This document shows positions 8,308-16,987 of a DNA stretch of 64,000 nt, one piece after another. Made by a program: the position numbers and the translations under genes. The notes beneath the pieces are model-generated. The model saw only the letters and a program-made list of their open reading frames with translations, was not told the origin of the DNA and made no database searches. The DNA is taken from assembly GCF_028595265.1 (NCBI RefSeq), contig NZ_JAQQXP010000001.1, positions 2,046,001 to 2,110,000 of the forward strand, in the 5' to 3' direction. This DNA is from Alteromonas gilva. GTDB taxonomy: Bacteria > Pseudomonadota > Gammaproteobacteria > Enterobacterales > Alteromonadaceae. How positions within the stretch are numbered: position 1 is the stretch's first letter; each line of letters begins with the position of its first letter.

Positions 8308-10689
8308 ATGACCTGGGAGCGTTTATCTGCTGCGCAGCTAACTCCAACGCTTAACCGTCGGGCTATTAATCAGGCCCTGAAAGACGATGCAGCGCTAAAT
8401 TCTACGTTTATTGGCCAGGAACGGGCCCGCGAAGCACTCACATTCGGTCTGAATATCGATTCCACTGGCTATAACCTGTTCGTGATGGGTGAGCATGCGA
8501 CGGGGCGTTTCACCTTAGTAAAGGAGTATATTGAGCGCCACGTCAGTAAGCTGCCAACGCCCGATGACTGGTGCATCATTAACAATTTTGAAGAGGAACG
8601 CGAGCCGCTGGTGTTACGTCTGCACCCCGGCGGCGCGCGGGAATTTGCCAGGGATATGGCGAATTTGGTTGATGAATTGCTCGATACCTTTCCGGCGGCC
8701 TTTGATAACCCGGGTTATCAGCGCCGCAAAACGGCCATTGCGCGCACGTTTGAGCAACGCTACAACGAGGCTATAAACAGTGTTGAGCGCTTTGCGCAGG
8801 CAAATTCAGTTGCGCTGCACGAGGACAACGGCACAGTAAGCTTTGCCCCCATTGTGGATAACCGGCCTCTGGATGACGCCGAATTTGCGTTACTCAGTGA
8901 TGAGCAACGCAGCTATTTTTATCATCTGATTGAAGAGCTCGAGAACCGCCTGAGTGAAAGTTTATTGTCGTTGCCAGTGTGGAAGCGCGAGAACTCTGAG
9001 CAGTTGCGCCAGCTCAACCGTGAGACAGCGGAGCATGGCATAAAGCCGATGTTACGTCAGCTTGAGCATAAATATGCCGCCGATCTGGCCGTGTTAAAAC
9101 ACTTACGTCAGCTAAAACCTCATTTAATTGAAGCGATTGTGGCGTTTTTAACCGATGATGCCAAAGCCGAAAAGCTCGATGAACGGGATCGTCGTGAATT
9201 GCTCGAGGAACACTTTTTACCCAACGTATTATGTGCCCGGACAATCGACAGCGGTGCGCCGGTTATCTATGAGCCCAACCCGACTTATCAGAATTTGTTT
9301 GGCCTGATTGAATATACCCATGTGGGCGGCGCGGTATATACCAATTATAAAATGATCCGGCCCGGCGCATTGCATAAAGCCAACGGCGGCTATTTGCTGT
9401 TAGATGCCGATCAGCTTTTAGAGCAGCCTTATGTGTGGGAAGCACTCAAACTGGCGGTCAAGTTTGGTAAATTAAAAATGGATCTGCCTCAGCAGGAAGT
9501 AGGCATGGCCAACGCAATGACGCTGATGCCCCAGGCTATCGACTTAAAGGTAAAGGTGATATTACTCGGCTCCCGCGATCTTTACTATGCCTTGCAGGAT
9601 TACGACACAGAATTTAACGAGCTTTTCCGCGTGTTGGTGGACTTTGACCATGAGATTACCGCCACCCGCCAGAACCTGTTTGATTTTGTTGGACGGGTGC
9701 GTAAAAAAGTGCTGCAACTGGGGCTCACCGGGATTACGAATCAGGCCATGTACCGGTTGGTTGAATACTCATTGCGCATGGCAGAGCATCAGGAAAAGCT
9801 CTCTGCGCATTTTGCCGACGTTATCGAACTGCTTAACGAAGCCCACTATTTTTGTCAGAAAGTCGGCGCTGAGCAAGTCGACCTGGGTCATTTAAACTCG
9901 GCTCTGATGGCTAAGAAGCGTCGCACCGGCCGGGTTAGTACCTCGCTGCTCAATGACATTAAAGAAGGCCAGGTGCTGATCGCCACCGAAGGCAAGGCAA
10001 TCGGCAAAGTTAACGGCTTAACGGTAATGGATGTGGGCGACACGGCCTTTGGCACACCGGCCAGAATTACTGCAACCGTGTATGCCGGAGCGAGCGGTGT
10101 GGTCGACATTGAACGTGAAGTAGAGCTGGGGCAGCCTATCCATTCTAAAGGCGTGCTGTTATTAACCGGATATCTGGGTAATAAGTACGCACAATCGTTC
10201 CCCCTGACGGTGTCGGCTAATATCGCGCTGGAACAATCTTACGGTCATATTGATGGCGACAGCGCCTCGTTAGGAGAATTAGTCGCCCTTATTTCGGCAA
10301 TTACCGATATCCCTGCTAAGCAGTCTCTGGCGATTACCGGATCAATCAACCAGTACGGTGAGGTGCAGGCCGTCGGCGGCGTAAACGAAAAAATTGAAGG
10401 CTTTTTTGATGTCTGTCAGCACCGTGGTTTAAATGGTGAACAAGGGGTAGTGATTCCCAAGTCTAACGAACGGCATCTGGTGCTGGACAAAGCCGTCGTG
10501 GAGGCCGTAAAACAAGGCCAGTTTGCTATTTACACTGTTGAGACGGTTGATGATGCATTGTCCTTGCTGATGGATAAAGAAGCCGGTGTGTTATCGAGTC
10601 GTTGCCGGTATCCCAAAAATACGGTGAACGATCTGGCGGTTAAACGTTTATATCAGATAGCCTGTGTTGTAAACGGTGGCGAAGAATAA
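8308..10689 (+). CDS. Lon-like ATP-dependent protease (LonB/YcbZ type)
   Basis: Soluble AAA+ serine protease related to E. coli YcbZ and to the AAA_32-Lon_C family; substrate unknown. In the 793-residue protein, the Walker-A-like segment GEHATGRF (61-68) has Arg instead of Lys, which is usual in this family. A helical region lies in the middle, and the C-terminal Lon protease domain has the catalytic Ser in GDSAS (Ser652) and the dyad Lys in NEKIEGFF (about 695). It starts at MTWERLSA with an AAGAAG-type ribosome site upstream. It directly follows the ybeL relic and converges with the SDR gene. Confidence 0.9.
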   Translation: MTWERLSAAQLTPTLNRRAINQALKDDAALNSTFIGQERAREALTFGLNIDSTGYNLFVMGEHATGRFTLVKEYIERHVSKLPTPDDWCIINNFEEEREPLVLRLHPGGAREFARDMANLVDELLDTFPAAFDNPGYQRRKTAIARTFEQRYNEAINSVERFAQANSVALHEDNGTVSFAPIVDNRPLDDAEFALLSDEQRSYFYHLIEELENRLSESLLSLPVWKRENSEQLRQLNRETAEHGIKPMLRQLEHKYAADLAVLKHLRQLKPHLIEAIVAFLTDDAKAEKLDERDRRELLEEHFLPNVLCARTIDSGAPVIYEPNPTYQNLFGLIEYTHVGGAVYTNYKMIRPGALHKANGGYLLLDADQLLEQPYVWEALKLAVKFGKLKMDLPQQEVGMANAMTLMPQAIDLKVKVILLGSRDLYYALQDYDTEFNELFRVLVDFDHEITATRQNLFDFVGRVRKKVLQLGLTGITNQAMYRLVEYSLRMAEHQEKLSAHFADVIELLNEAHYFCQKVGAEQVDLGHLNSALMAKKRRTGRVSTSLLNDIKEGQVLIATEGKAIGKVNGLTVMDVGDTAFGTPARITATVYAGASGVVDIEREVELGQPIHSKGVLLLTGYLGNKYAQSFPLTVSANIALEQSYGHIDGDSASLGELVALISAITDIPAKQSLAITGSINQYGEVQAVGGVNEKIEGFFDVCQHRGLNGEQGVVIPKSNERHLVLDKAVVEAVKQGQFAIYTVETVDDALSLLMDKEAGVLSSRCRYPKNTVNDLAVKRLYQIACVVNGGEE

Positions 10690-10745
10690 CCGTCGCCGAA
10701 ATAATCGACACAATATGATAAACACCAGCTGGTATGTACTTTAAA

Positions 10746-10768
10746 GGGGGCTGCTTGGCGCAGCCCTT
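10746..10768. terminator. Hairpin between convergent lon-like and SDR genes
   Basis: The stem GGGCTGC (10748-10754) pairs with GCAGCCC (10760-10766) around a 5-base loop. There is no long T-tract on either strand, so it may be a weak bidirectional terminator. Confidence 0.4.
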
Positions 10769-10778
10769 AATGTGCGTG

Positions 10779-11552
10779 TTATTTAGGTTGCATTCGTAAG
10801 CCACCATCAAGACGAATGGTTTCACCATTTAGGTAACTGTTTTCGATGATGTGAATGACCAGCTGCGCAAACTCCTCAGGCCGGCCCAGACGCTTAGGGT
10901 AGGGCACACCCGCTCCCAGGGCATCCTGAACCGACTGGGGCATGGCCGTTAACAACGGCGTAGCCATTACGCCAGGGGCAATACTGTTGACGCGTATGCC
11001 TGTGGCTGCGAGATCCCGTGCCATGGGCAGTGTCATTCCGATAATACCAGCCTTGCTGGCAGCATAAGCGGTTTGACCAATCTGACCTTCGTAGCCGGCG
11101 ATGGAGGCAGTATTAATAATCACACCACGCTCCTCAGACGGCGTTGGGTTGTTAGCAGCCATATGGGAAGCGGCCAGCCGGGCAACATTAAAGGTGCCAC
11201 TTAAATTAATCGCAATCGCCTGATTAAACTTAGCTAAGCTGGCGGGTTGAGCAGCTTTGTCCAAGGTGCGCTCGGCCGGCGCTATACCGGCGCAGTTAAC
11301 ACAGATATCGATTTTACCAAAGCGCGCAACAGCCTGTTCAAGCGCTGCGGTTACCTGTTGTTCATTGGTGACATCGGCCTGGACAAACAGCGTGTTGGCA
11401 TCACCTAATGCGTTAACCTGCTCAGCCCCGGCTTGTTGATTAATATCTAACAGCACTACATTGGCGCCTTTTGCCACCAATGCCTTTGCTGCCGCCAAAC
11501 CGAGTCCCGAGCACCCACCGGTGATCACAGCTGCGGATGTGTTTATCTGCAT
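10779..11552 (-). CDS. SDR dehydrogenase, 3-hydroxyacyl-CoA dehydrogenase type 2-like
   Basis: Classical short-chain dehydrogenase of 257 residues with NAD-binding TGGCSGLG near residue 11, NCAG (NNAG-type) and the catalytic YAASK preceded by the Ser of NTAS. The acidic residue in LLDINQ after the second strand suggests NAD preference. Overall layout resembles the HSD17B10/type II 3-hydroxyacyl-CoA dehydrogenases used in fatty-acid or isoleucine breakdown. The exact substrate cannot be assigned from sequence; no beta-oxidation genes flank it. Confidence 0.85.
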   Translation of the reverse strand: MQINTSAAVITGGCSGLGLAAAKALVAKGANVVLLDINQQAGAEQVNALGDANTLFVQADVTNEQQVTAALEQAVARFGKIDICVNCAGIAPAERTLDKAAQPASLAKFNQAIAINLSGTFNVARLAASHMAANNPTPSEERGVIINTASIAGYEGQIGQTAYAASKAGIIGMTLPMARDLAATGIRVNSIAPGVMATPLLTAMPQSVQDALGAGVPYPKRLGRPEEFAQLVIHIIENSYLNGETIRLDGGLRMQPK

Positions 11553-11635
11553 GATATATCCGTTTGTAAGTAAAATGTTAAAAGTTAATTTAACCTTACG
11601 TTAACGGAAAGGGAATGTAGGAGCGTTGAATGCCG

Positions 11636-11932
11636 TTATTTTTTTGGCAACTCAATTTTACACTCTTCAGTAGGGCGGTATAAAATTAGGGTGTGACCAA
11701 TGACCTGTAATTTTTCGGCATTCGTTTCCCGAATAATCGCATCCATGATGAGTGTTTTTTCTTCACGGTCGTCAGTGGGGACTTTTACTTTGATGAGTTC
11801 ATGGTGCTCTAAAGCACTCTCCACCTCAGCTAAAACACCTTCTGTAAGGCCATTTGCACCCAGTTGTACCACTGGTTTTAAGGGGTGTGCTAACCCTTTT
11901 AGGAATTGCTTTTGTTTATTCGAAAGTTTCAT
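11636..11932 (-). CDS. yhbY: Ribosome assembly RNA-binding protein YhbY
   Basis: CRM-domain protein that binds pre-50S particles. The 98-residue product has the family start MKLSNKQKQFLKGLAHPLKP and the GANGLTEGV loop. In E. coli and many relatives it is divergent from rlmE-ftsH; here it is divergent from the rlmE relic and ftsH, so the locus architecture is ancestral. Confidence 0.96.
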   Translation of the reverse strand: MKLSNKQKQFLKGLAHPLKPVVQLGANGLTEGVLAEVESALEHHELIKVKVPTDDREEKTLIMDAIIRETNAEKLQVIGHTLILYRPTEECKIELPKK

Positions 11933-11969
11933 TATTCAGCTTTTCTTACACTTTAAGTTTAGTATGCGT

Positions 11970-11997
11970 CTTGAAAAAGCGTATTCTAACGCCATCT
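11970..11997 (+). promoter_or_regulatory. Predicted sigma-32 (RpoH) heat-shock promoter for rlmE relic-ftsH
   Basis: CTTGAAA (11970-11976), 13 bases, then CGCCATCT (11990-11997). The known RpoH consensus is CTTGAAA, about 13 bases, CCCCATNT; this matches 7/7 and 7/8. In E. coli the rlmE-ftsH operon is heat-shock induced, so both position and sequence fit. Transcription should start around 12005. Confidence 0.75.
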
Positions 11998-12047
11998 CGA
12001 CTACAATCCTAACGACATTGTGCAGGAATAACAAAAATTGTGCAGTA

Positions 12048-12575
12048 ATAGCAAAAAAGAACGCTTCAGCCACGAAAAACCCATGGTTTGCAGAACATTT
12101 TGCCTATTAGTATGTCTCAGTAGCCTAAACCTGACGAGGGGCTTTACGGCTGGCGGGTTTTAAAGAATAGCTAGAAAGTCTGGTTTACAGCGTGGGTTCA
12201 ACGGGCAGTAATTGATTGCATTCCTGATTGACCAGAATCAGTGGTTAAACCGTAATGACTGTAGCGCGGAATTCGCTGTGGGTTGATTACAAAGGCGGGG
12301 TACCGGCAGGCGAAGGAGTAGACCAGGCCGGCTCCGTTGATAGTTACCTTAGTCAGTGTTGCCCGCTATCGCGCTGCAAACAGACATTGGATTTGTGTAA
12401 CCAAGTGTAAGAGTCCGTTGGCAGTTGTGCCATAAGGGGCTGACAGGGGGAGAGCTTAGAGGGGTATTGTCTGGCTCTTCGTGACAGATTTATAACGAAT
12501 AAAACGCGTACGCCGGAATGTTCCAGAGCGCGTTACAGAAACGTGTAATTGGTAGCAAGCGGCTATAAAGTATAG
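12048..12575 (+). pseudogene. rlmE: Decayed rlmE (23S rRNA U2552 2'-O-methyltransferase)
   Basis: One continuous plus-strand frame gives an RlmE-like translation with stops at 12108, 12126, 12132, 12168, 12213, 12225, 12246, 12408, 12441 and 12546, ending at TAG 12573-12575. The start is ATA (12048) where ATG is expected, then AKKNASATKNPWFAEHF, matching the family start KKRSASSSRWLQEHF. From 12387 to the end, about 62 codons align without gaps to E. coli RlmE (from memory), roughly 24 identical, including QGE, SRAR-R and the exact stop position. Of the catalytic K-D-K-E tetrad, the second Lys is Arg (12435) and the Glu is Asn (12540). Net loss is ~34 codons. It lies exactly where intact rlmE sits in relatives. 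Confidence 0.9.
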
Positions 12576-12675
12576 TAGGCTTAGTTATCGCGTTTTAAAG
12601 GCACTCACCGACGCTACAGGTGACGCAAATCGGCGTCAATTGTGGTTCGGATGATTTTTACAGAGGTTAGTAGCA

Positions 12676-14619
12676 TTGAGCGACATGGCAAAAAACTTAA
12701 TCTTGTGGTTGGTTATCGCAGTTGTACTGATGGCGGTTTTCCAGAGCTTTTCTCCTGGCGAATCAAGCCGGGCGCAAACTGACTACACCACATTCCTGAA
12801 AGAAGTAAAGCAGGGCGCAATTCGAGAAGTGCGAATTGACAGCGACGCAAAGGAAATTCGTGGTGTTAAACGCACAGGCGAAACGTTTAAAACGATCATT
12901 CCGTATTTCGACGACCAACTCATTTCTGACTTGGTAAAACAAGACGTGCGTGTACTCGGTGAGCCACCAGAGTCGCCATCCATATTAACGTCGATCTTTA
13001 TTTCATGGTTCCCAATGCTGCTGTTGATTGCCGTATGGATATTTTTCATGCGCCAGATGCAAGGCGGCGGTGGCCGTGGTGCAATGTCATTTGGTAAAAG
13101 TAAGGCCCGACTGTTAAGCGAAGATCAAATCAAAACGACCTTTGCGGATGTAGCAGGGTGTGACGAAGCCAAAGAAGACGTGTCTGAACTGGTCGACTTT
13201 TTACGTGACCCGTCGAAATTCCAGAAGCTGGGCGGTAAAATACCTAAGGGTGTTTTAATGGTTGGCCCACCCGGAACCGGTAAAACCTTGTTGGCCAAAG
13301 CCATTTCCGGCGAAGCTAAAGTACCTTTCTTTACTATTTCTGGTTCGGACTTTGTGGAAATGTTTGTCGGTGTCGGTGCCTCCCGGGTTCGCGACATGTT
13401 CGAGCAGGCACGAAAATCGGCGCCGTGTATTATCTTTATTGATGAGATTGATGCGGTGGGCCGTAAGCGTGGTGCCGGATTAGGCGGCGGTCACGATGAA
13501 CGTGAACAAACCCTCAACCAGATGCTGGTAGAGATGGACGGGTTTGAAGGCCATGAAGGTATTATTGTTATTGCAGCCACTAACCGACCAGATGTACTTG
13601 ACCCGGCATTGTTACGCCCGGGACGTTTTGACCGTCAGGTGGTTGTAGGTTTACCGGATATTCGCGGACGTGAACAAATCTTAAAAGTGCATGTGCGCAA
13701 AGTGCCTGTTGCTGATGATGTGGAACCGTCGGTGATTGCCCGTGGTACGCCAGGGTTTTCAGGCGCAGATTTGGCTAACCTGGTAAACGAAGCTGCTTTA
13801 TTTGCGGCCCGGAGTAACCGTCGAATGGTATCGATGGAAGAGTTCGAGAAAGCCAAAGATAAAATCATGATGGGCTCCGAACGTAAGTCCATGGTGATGA
13901 CGGAAGAAGAGAAAACCATGACCGCTTACCACGAAGCAGGTCACGCCATCGTGGGCCGACTGGTGCCAGAGCATGATCCGGTTTATAAGGTGTCGATTAT
14001 TCCACGTGGCCGGGCATTGGGTGTCACCATGTATTTGCCTGAACAGGACCGTGTTAGTCACTCTAAACAGCATCTGGAAAGTATGATATCGAGCCTGTTT
14101 GGTGGACGTATAGCGGAACAGCTCATTTATGGTGACGACAAAGTGACCACTGGTGCTTCCAATGATATCGAACGTGCCACTGATATTGCCCGTAAAATGG
14201 TAACGCAGTGGGGCTTGTCGAGCAAAATGGGGCCGATGCTGTATGCTGAAGACGAAGGCGAGGTCTTTTTAGGTAAGTCAATGTCGAAAGCATCGAGCAT
14301 GTCAGACGACACAGCGCGAGCCATTGATGCAGAAATTAAATCGATCATTGATCGTAACTACGAACGTGCGGTCAATATTCTCAAAGAGCATATCGACGTG
14401 CTGCATTCGATGAAAGATGCGCTGATGAAATATGAAACCATTGATGCCAAGCAAATTGATGATTTGATGGAGCATCGTGAAGTACGCGCACCGGCAGGAT
14501 GGGAAGACCGTCCCGACGATGGCGATAAGCCAAAAGGTCCGCCGTCTAATGAAGGCGAGATTAAAGACGATGGTGTGGATAAGCCATCGACAGGTAAGCC
14601 TGGCGACTTACCGGGTTAA
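12676..14619 (+). CDS. ftsH: ATP-dependent zinc metalloprotease FtsH
   Basis: Inner-membrane AAA+ protease degrading LpxC, sigma-32 and misfolded membrane proteins. The 647-residue product has membrane segments at about 7-25 and 104-125, Walker A GPPGTGKT (197-204), Walker B IIFIDEID and the zinc site HEAGH (419-423). I chose the TTG at 12676 (MSDMAKNLILW) because AGAGG lies 10 nt upstream and Vibrio-type FtsH starts the same way; the ATG at 12685 matches the E. coli start and is the alternative. The low-complexity acidic C-terminus is typical. The usual partner rlmE upstream is dead, and an intrinsic terminator follows. Confidence 0.97.
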   Translation: MSDMAKNLILWLVIAVVLMAVFQSFSPGESSRAQTDYTTFLKEVKQGAIREVRIDSDAKEIRGVKRTGETFKTIIPYFDDQLISDLVKQDVRVLGEPPESPSILTSIFISWFPMLLLIAVWIFFMRQMQGGGGRGAMSFGKSKARLLSEDQIKTTFADVAGCDEAKEDVSELVDFLRDPSKFQKLGGKIPKGVLMVGPPGTGKTLLAKAISGEAKVPFFTISGSDFVEMFVGVGASRVRDMFEQARKSAPCIIFIDEIDAVGRKRGAGLGGGHDEREQTLNQMLVEMDGFEGHEGIIVIAATNRPDVLDPALLRPGRFDRQVVVGLPDIRGREQILKVHVRKVPVADDVEPSVIARGTPGFSGADLANLVNEAALFAARSNRRMVSMEEFEKAKDKIMMGSERKSMVMTEEEKTMTAYHEAGHAIVGRLVPEHDPVYKVSIIPRGRALGVTMYLPEQDRVSHSKQHLESMISSLFGGRIAEQLIYGDDKVTTGASNDIERATDIARKMVTQWGLSSKMGPMLYAEDEGEVFLGKSMSKASSMSDDTARAIDAEIKSIIDRNYERAVNILKEHIDVLHSMKDALMKYETIDAKQIDDLMEHREVRAPAGWEDRPDDGDKPKGPPSNEGEIKDDGVDKPSTGKPGDLPG

Positions 14620-14640
14620 CATCGCTACGTGGTAAATATC

Positions 14641-14666
14641 AAGCGCCGGCCCTCCGGCGCTTTTTT
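14641..14666 (+). terminator. Intrinsic terminator after ftsH
   Basis: AAGCGCCGG (14641-14649) pairs with CCGGCGCTT (14654-14662) around a CCCT loop, followed by six T. It separates ftsH from folP, although the two are often one operon in relatives. Confidence 0.88.
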
Positions 14667-14698
14667 GTAGTTTTCAGAATATTCATTTGTCATTCATT

Positions 14699-15520
14699 AT
14701 GAACATCAGGTCAATTTCTTTAAGTAAGACAAAGCCACAGGTGATGGGCATTCTCAATGTCACGCCTGATTCATTTTCCGATGGTGGTAAACATAACTCG
14801 CTTAGTGGCGCAGTTGAGCAGGCCCATGCCATGGCCGAAGCTGGTGCGACTATTATTGATATAGGCGGTGAGTCCACTCGCCCAGGCGCTCCCGAAGTCA
14901 GTTTAGACAATGAGCTTGAGCGGGTAGTGCCGGTTATTGAGGCCATTCGCCAACACTCTGATATCGTTATTTCTGTGGACACCAGCAAAGCAGAAGTCAT
15001 GCGCCAGGCGCTGGCTGCGGGGGCCGATATGATCAATGATGTCAGGGCGCTGCGGGAGCCCGGTTGTCGCGAGGTTGTAGCTGAATTTAAGGTGCCAGTA
15101 TGCCTGATGCATATGCAGGGGCAACCGCGCACAATGCAGCAGTCACCGCAGTATGAGGATTTGCTCAGCGACATCGACACCTTTTTTAATGAACAAATCA
15201 CAGCCTGTATCGACGCTGGGATCAGTCGCGATAAGATCCTGCTTGACCCTGGCTTTGGCTTCGGTAAAACTTTGCAGCACAATTATCAGCTGTTACATTC
15301 ATTAGCGCGATTTCATCATTTCAACTTGCCTTTATTGGTGGGTATGTCACGTAAATCGATGCTTGGTAAAGTGACAGGTCAGCCGGTAGAACGACGCCTG
15401 GCTGGTAGTTTAGCGGTGGCAACCATTGCCGCTATGCAGGGCGCACAGATCCTTAGGGTCCATGATGTCGCAGAAACTAAAGATGTAGTTGATATTGTCA
15501 GCTATTTAAATAAAGTCTAA
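14699..15520 (+). CDS. folP: Dihydropteroate synthase
   Basis: Condenses 6-hydroxymethyl-dihydropterin diphosphate with p-aminobenzoate in folate synthesis; the sulfonamide target. From ATG 14699 (MNIRSISLSK) it is 273 residues; a TTG at 14687 would add four residues. Diagnostic motifs are MGILNVTPDSFSDGG, IIDIGGESTRPGA and a late GMSRKSMLG substrate-binding loop. No good Shine-Dalgarno is visible at either start. It is 13 nt upstream of glmM. Confidence 0.95.
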   Translation: MNIRSISLSKTKPQVMGILNVTPDSFSDGGKHNSLSGAVEQAHAMAEAGATIIDIGGESTRPGAPEVSLDNELERVVPVIEAIRQHSDIVISVDTSKAEVMRQALAAGADMINDVRALREPGCREVVAEFKVPVCLMHMQGQPRTMQQSPQYEDLLSDIDTFFNEQITACIDAGISRDKILLDPGFGFGKTLQHNYQLLHSLARFHHFNLPLLVGMSRKSMLGKVTGQPVERRLAGSLAVATIAAMQGAQILRVHDVAETKDVVDIVSYLNKV

Positions 15521-15533
15521 TAAAAGGGTAGAT

Positions 15534-16877
15534 ATGGGCAGCAGGAAGTATTTCGGAACCGATGGGATCCGGGGCAAAGTTGGCGAAAGTGCAATTAATC
15601 CTGAATTTGTTATTAAACTCGGCTGGGCAGCGGGAAAAGTGCTTGCCGGGCAGGGCACCAACAAGGTTCTCATTGGCAAAGATACCCGCATATCCGGTTA
15701 TATGCTGGAGTCTGCCCTCGAAGCGGGGTTGTCCGCTGCAGGCATCAATATTGGCTTGCTCGGCCCCATGCCTACGCCAGCCATTGCTTATTTGACCAAA
15801 ACTTTCCGTTCTGAAGCCGGCATTGTGATTAGTGCGTCCCATAATCCCTACTACGACAATGGTATCAAGTTCTTTTCTGGTGATGGCTATAAGCTGGACG
15901 ACGGTATAGAGCTTGAGATTGAAGCGATGATGGATAAGCCGATGACCTGTGTGGCATCTAACAAGCTCGGCAAAGCTGTGCGCGTTAATGATGCCGCGGG
16001 CCGTTATATTGAATATTGTAAGGGCACTTTTCCGTCGGAATTATCGCTTAAAGGCTTAAAAGTCGTGGTCGACTGCGCCCATGGCGCTACCTATCATATT
16101 GCCCCTAATGTTCTGGCTGAACTTGGGGCTGACGTTATCGAGTTAGGCACCAAACCCGATGGGCTTAACATCAACGATAAAGTGGGTGCCACTGCAATGC
16201 GGGCAACCGTCGATGCGGTGCTGGAGCATCAGGCTGATCTCGGCTTTGCGCTGGATGGCGATGGTGACCGCATCATGATGGTTGATCACCTTGGTAATGT
16301 GATTGATGGCGATCAGGTGTTGTTTATTATTGCCCGAAATGCGTTAAAAGCAGGGCGGCTGAACGGCGGCGTTGTGGGCACACTAATGAGCAACCTTGGC
16401 TTAGAAGTAGCACTGAGTAAATTGGGCATTCCATTTTTACGCTCCAATGTTGGCGATCGCTATGTGATGGAATTATTACAGCAGAAAGGCTGGACCATTG
16501 GCGGTGAAAACTCAGGCCATGTGCTGAATTTAAACCTTGCCTCGACCGGCGATGGCATTGTGGCCGGTTTACAAGTGATATCAGCCATGTTGCAAGCGGA
16601 TATGTCGTTACATGAATTAGCCAGCGGTTTTGAGAAGTTCCCGCAAACTCTGATCAATGTTCGTTATACATCAGGCGAAACTAACCCGTTGGAAAGCGAT
16701 GCGGTATTAACGGCTAAATCAGAAGCAGAAAAAGCGCTGGGCAAAAAAGGCCGGGTATTACTGCGAAAAAGTGGTACTGAGCCATTGATCCGGGTTATGG
16801 TGGAATCCGATGACGAACTGGCTTCGACCACCTGGGCAGATAAAATTGCCGATGCTGTTCGGAATGTAGCCGGTTAG
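15534..16877 (+). CDS. glmM: Phosphoglucosamine mutase
   Basis: Converts glucosamine-6-phosphate to glucosamine-1-phosphate for UDP-GlcNAc, feeding peptidoglycan and LPS. The 447-residue protein has the phosphoserine loop ISASHNPYYDNG (Ser102), metal-binding DGDGDR and the C-terminal phosphate-binding RKSGTEPLIRVM. The order ftsH-folP-glmM-tpiA-secG is conserved in gammaproteobacteria. Confidence 0.97.
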   Translation: MGSRKYFGTDGIRGKVGESAINPEFVIKLGWAAGKVLAGQGTNKVLIGKDTRISGYMLESALEAGLSAAGINIGLLGPMPTPAIAYLTKTFRSEAGIVISASHNPYYDNGIKFFSGDGYKLDDGIELEIEAMMDKPMTCVASNKLGKAVRVNDAAGRYIEYCKGTFPSELSLKGLKVVVDCAHGATYHIAPNVLAELGADVIELGTKPDGLNINDKVGATAMRATVDAVLEHQADLGFALDGDGDRIMMVDHLGNVIDGDQVLFIIARNALKAGRLNGGVVGTLMSNLGLEVALSKLGIPFLRSNVGDRYVMELLQQKGWTIGGENSGHVLNLNLASTGDGIVAGLQVISAMLQADMSLHELASGFEKFPQTLINVRYTSGETNPLESDAVLTAKSEAEKALGKKGRVLLRKSGTEPLIRVMVESDDELASTTWADKIADAVRNVAG

Positions 16878-16987
16878 TGGCTTTTAGGTCAATAAATTGC
16901 AGTTTTGTACTTGTATATTTGCAGTGGAATAGTTAATATCACGCCCGCTTTGACGCTGGGATGAAGTCAAACACAGTTGGAAACACT

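Larger units (their letters stand above)
11933..12675. other. 743-base yhbY-ftsH gap: heat-shock promoter plus rlmE relic
   Basis: No intact gene. Bases 11970-11997 look like a sigma-32 promoter, 12048-12575 is a decayed rlmE, and 12576-12675 is the immediate ftsH upstream region with an AGAGG ribosome site at 12662-12666. Because the only strong promoter seen lies before the relic, ftsH mRNA probably carries a leader of about 670 bases. Confidence 0.75.

Noticed and set aside
8108..8311. A 67-codon plus-strand open frame upstream of the Lon-like gene
   Set aside because: It has no ribosome site, overlaps the Lon-like start and is better explained as the C-terminal part of the ybeL relic.
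8488..8511. Walker A Lys replaced by Arg in the Lon-like protease
   Set aside because: GTGR-type P-loops are typical of this AAA_32/Lon-like family, so it is not a mutation.
11700..12110. 136-codon plus-strand open frame across yhbY
   Set aside because: Its first part is antisense to yhbY; only the last ~20 codons are meaningful, being the rlmE relic's N-terminus.
14683..15282. 199-codon minus-strand frame inside folP
   Set aside because: Antisense shadow of folP; composition reflects the opposite strand, with no start signal.
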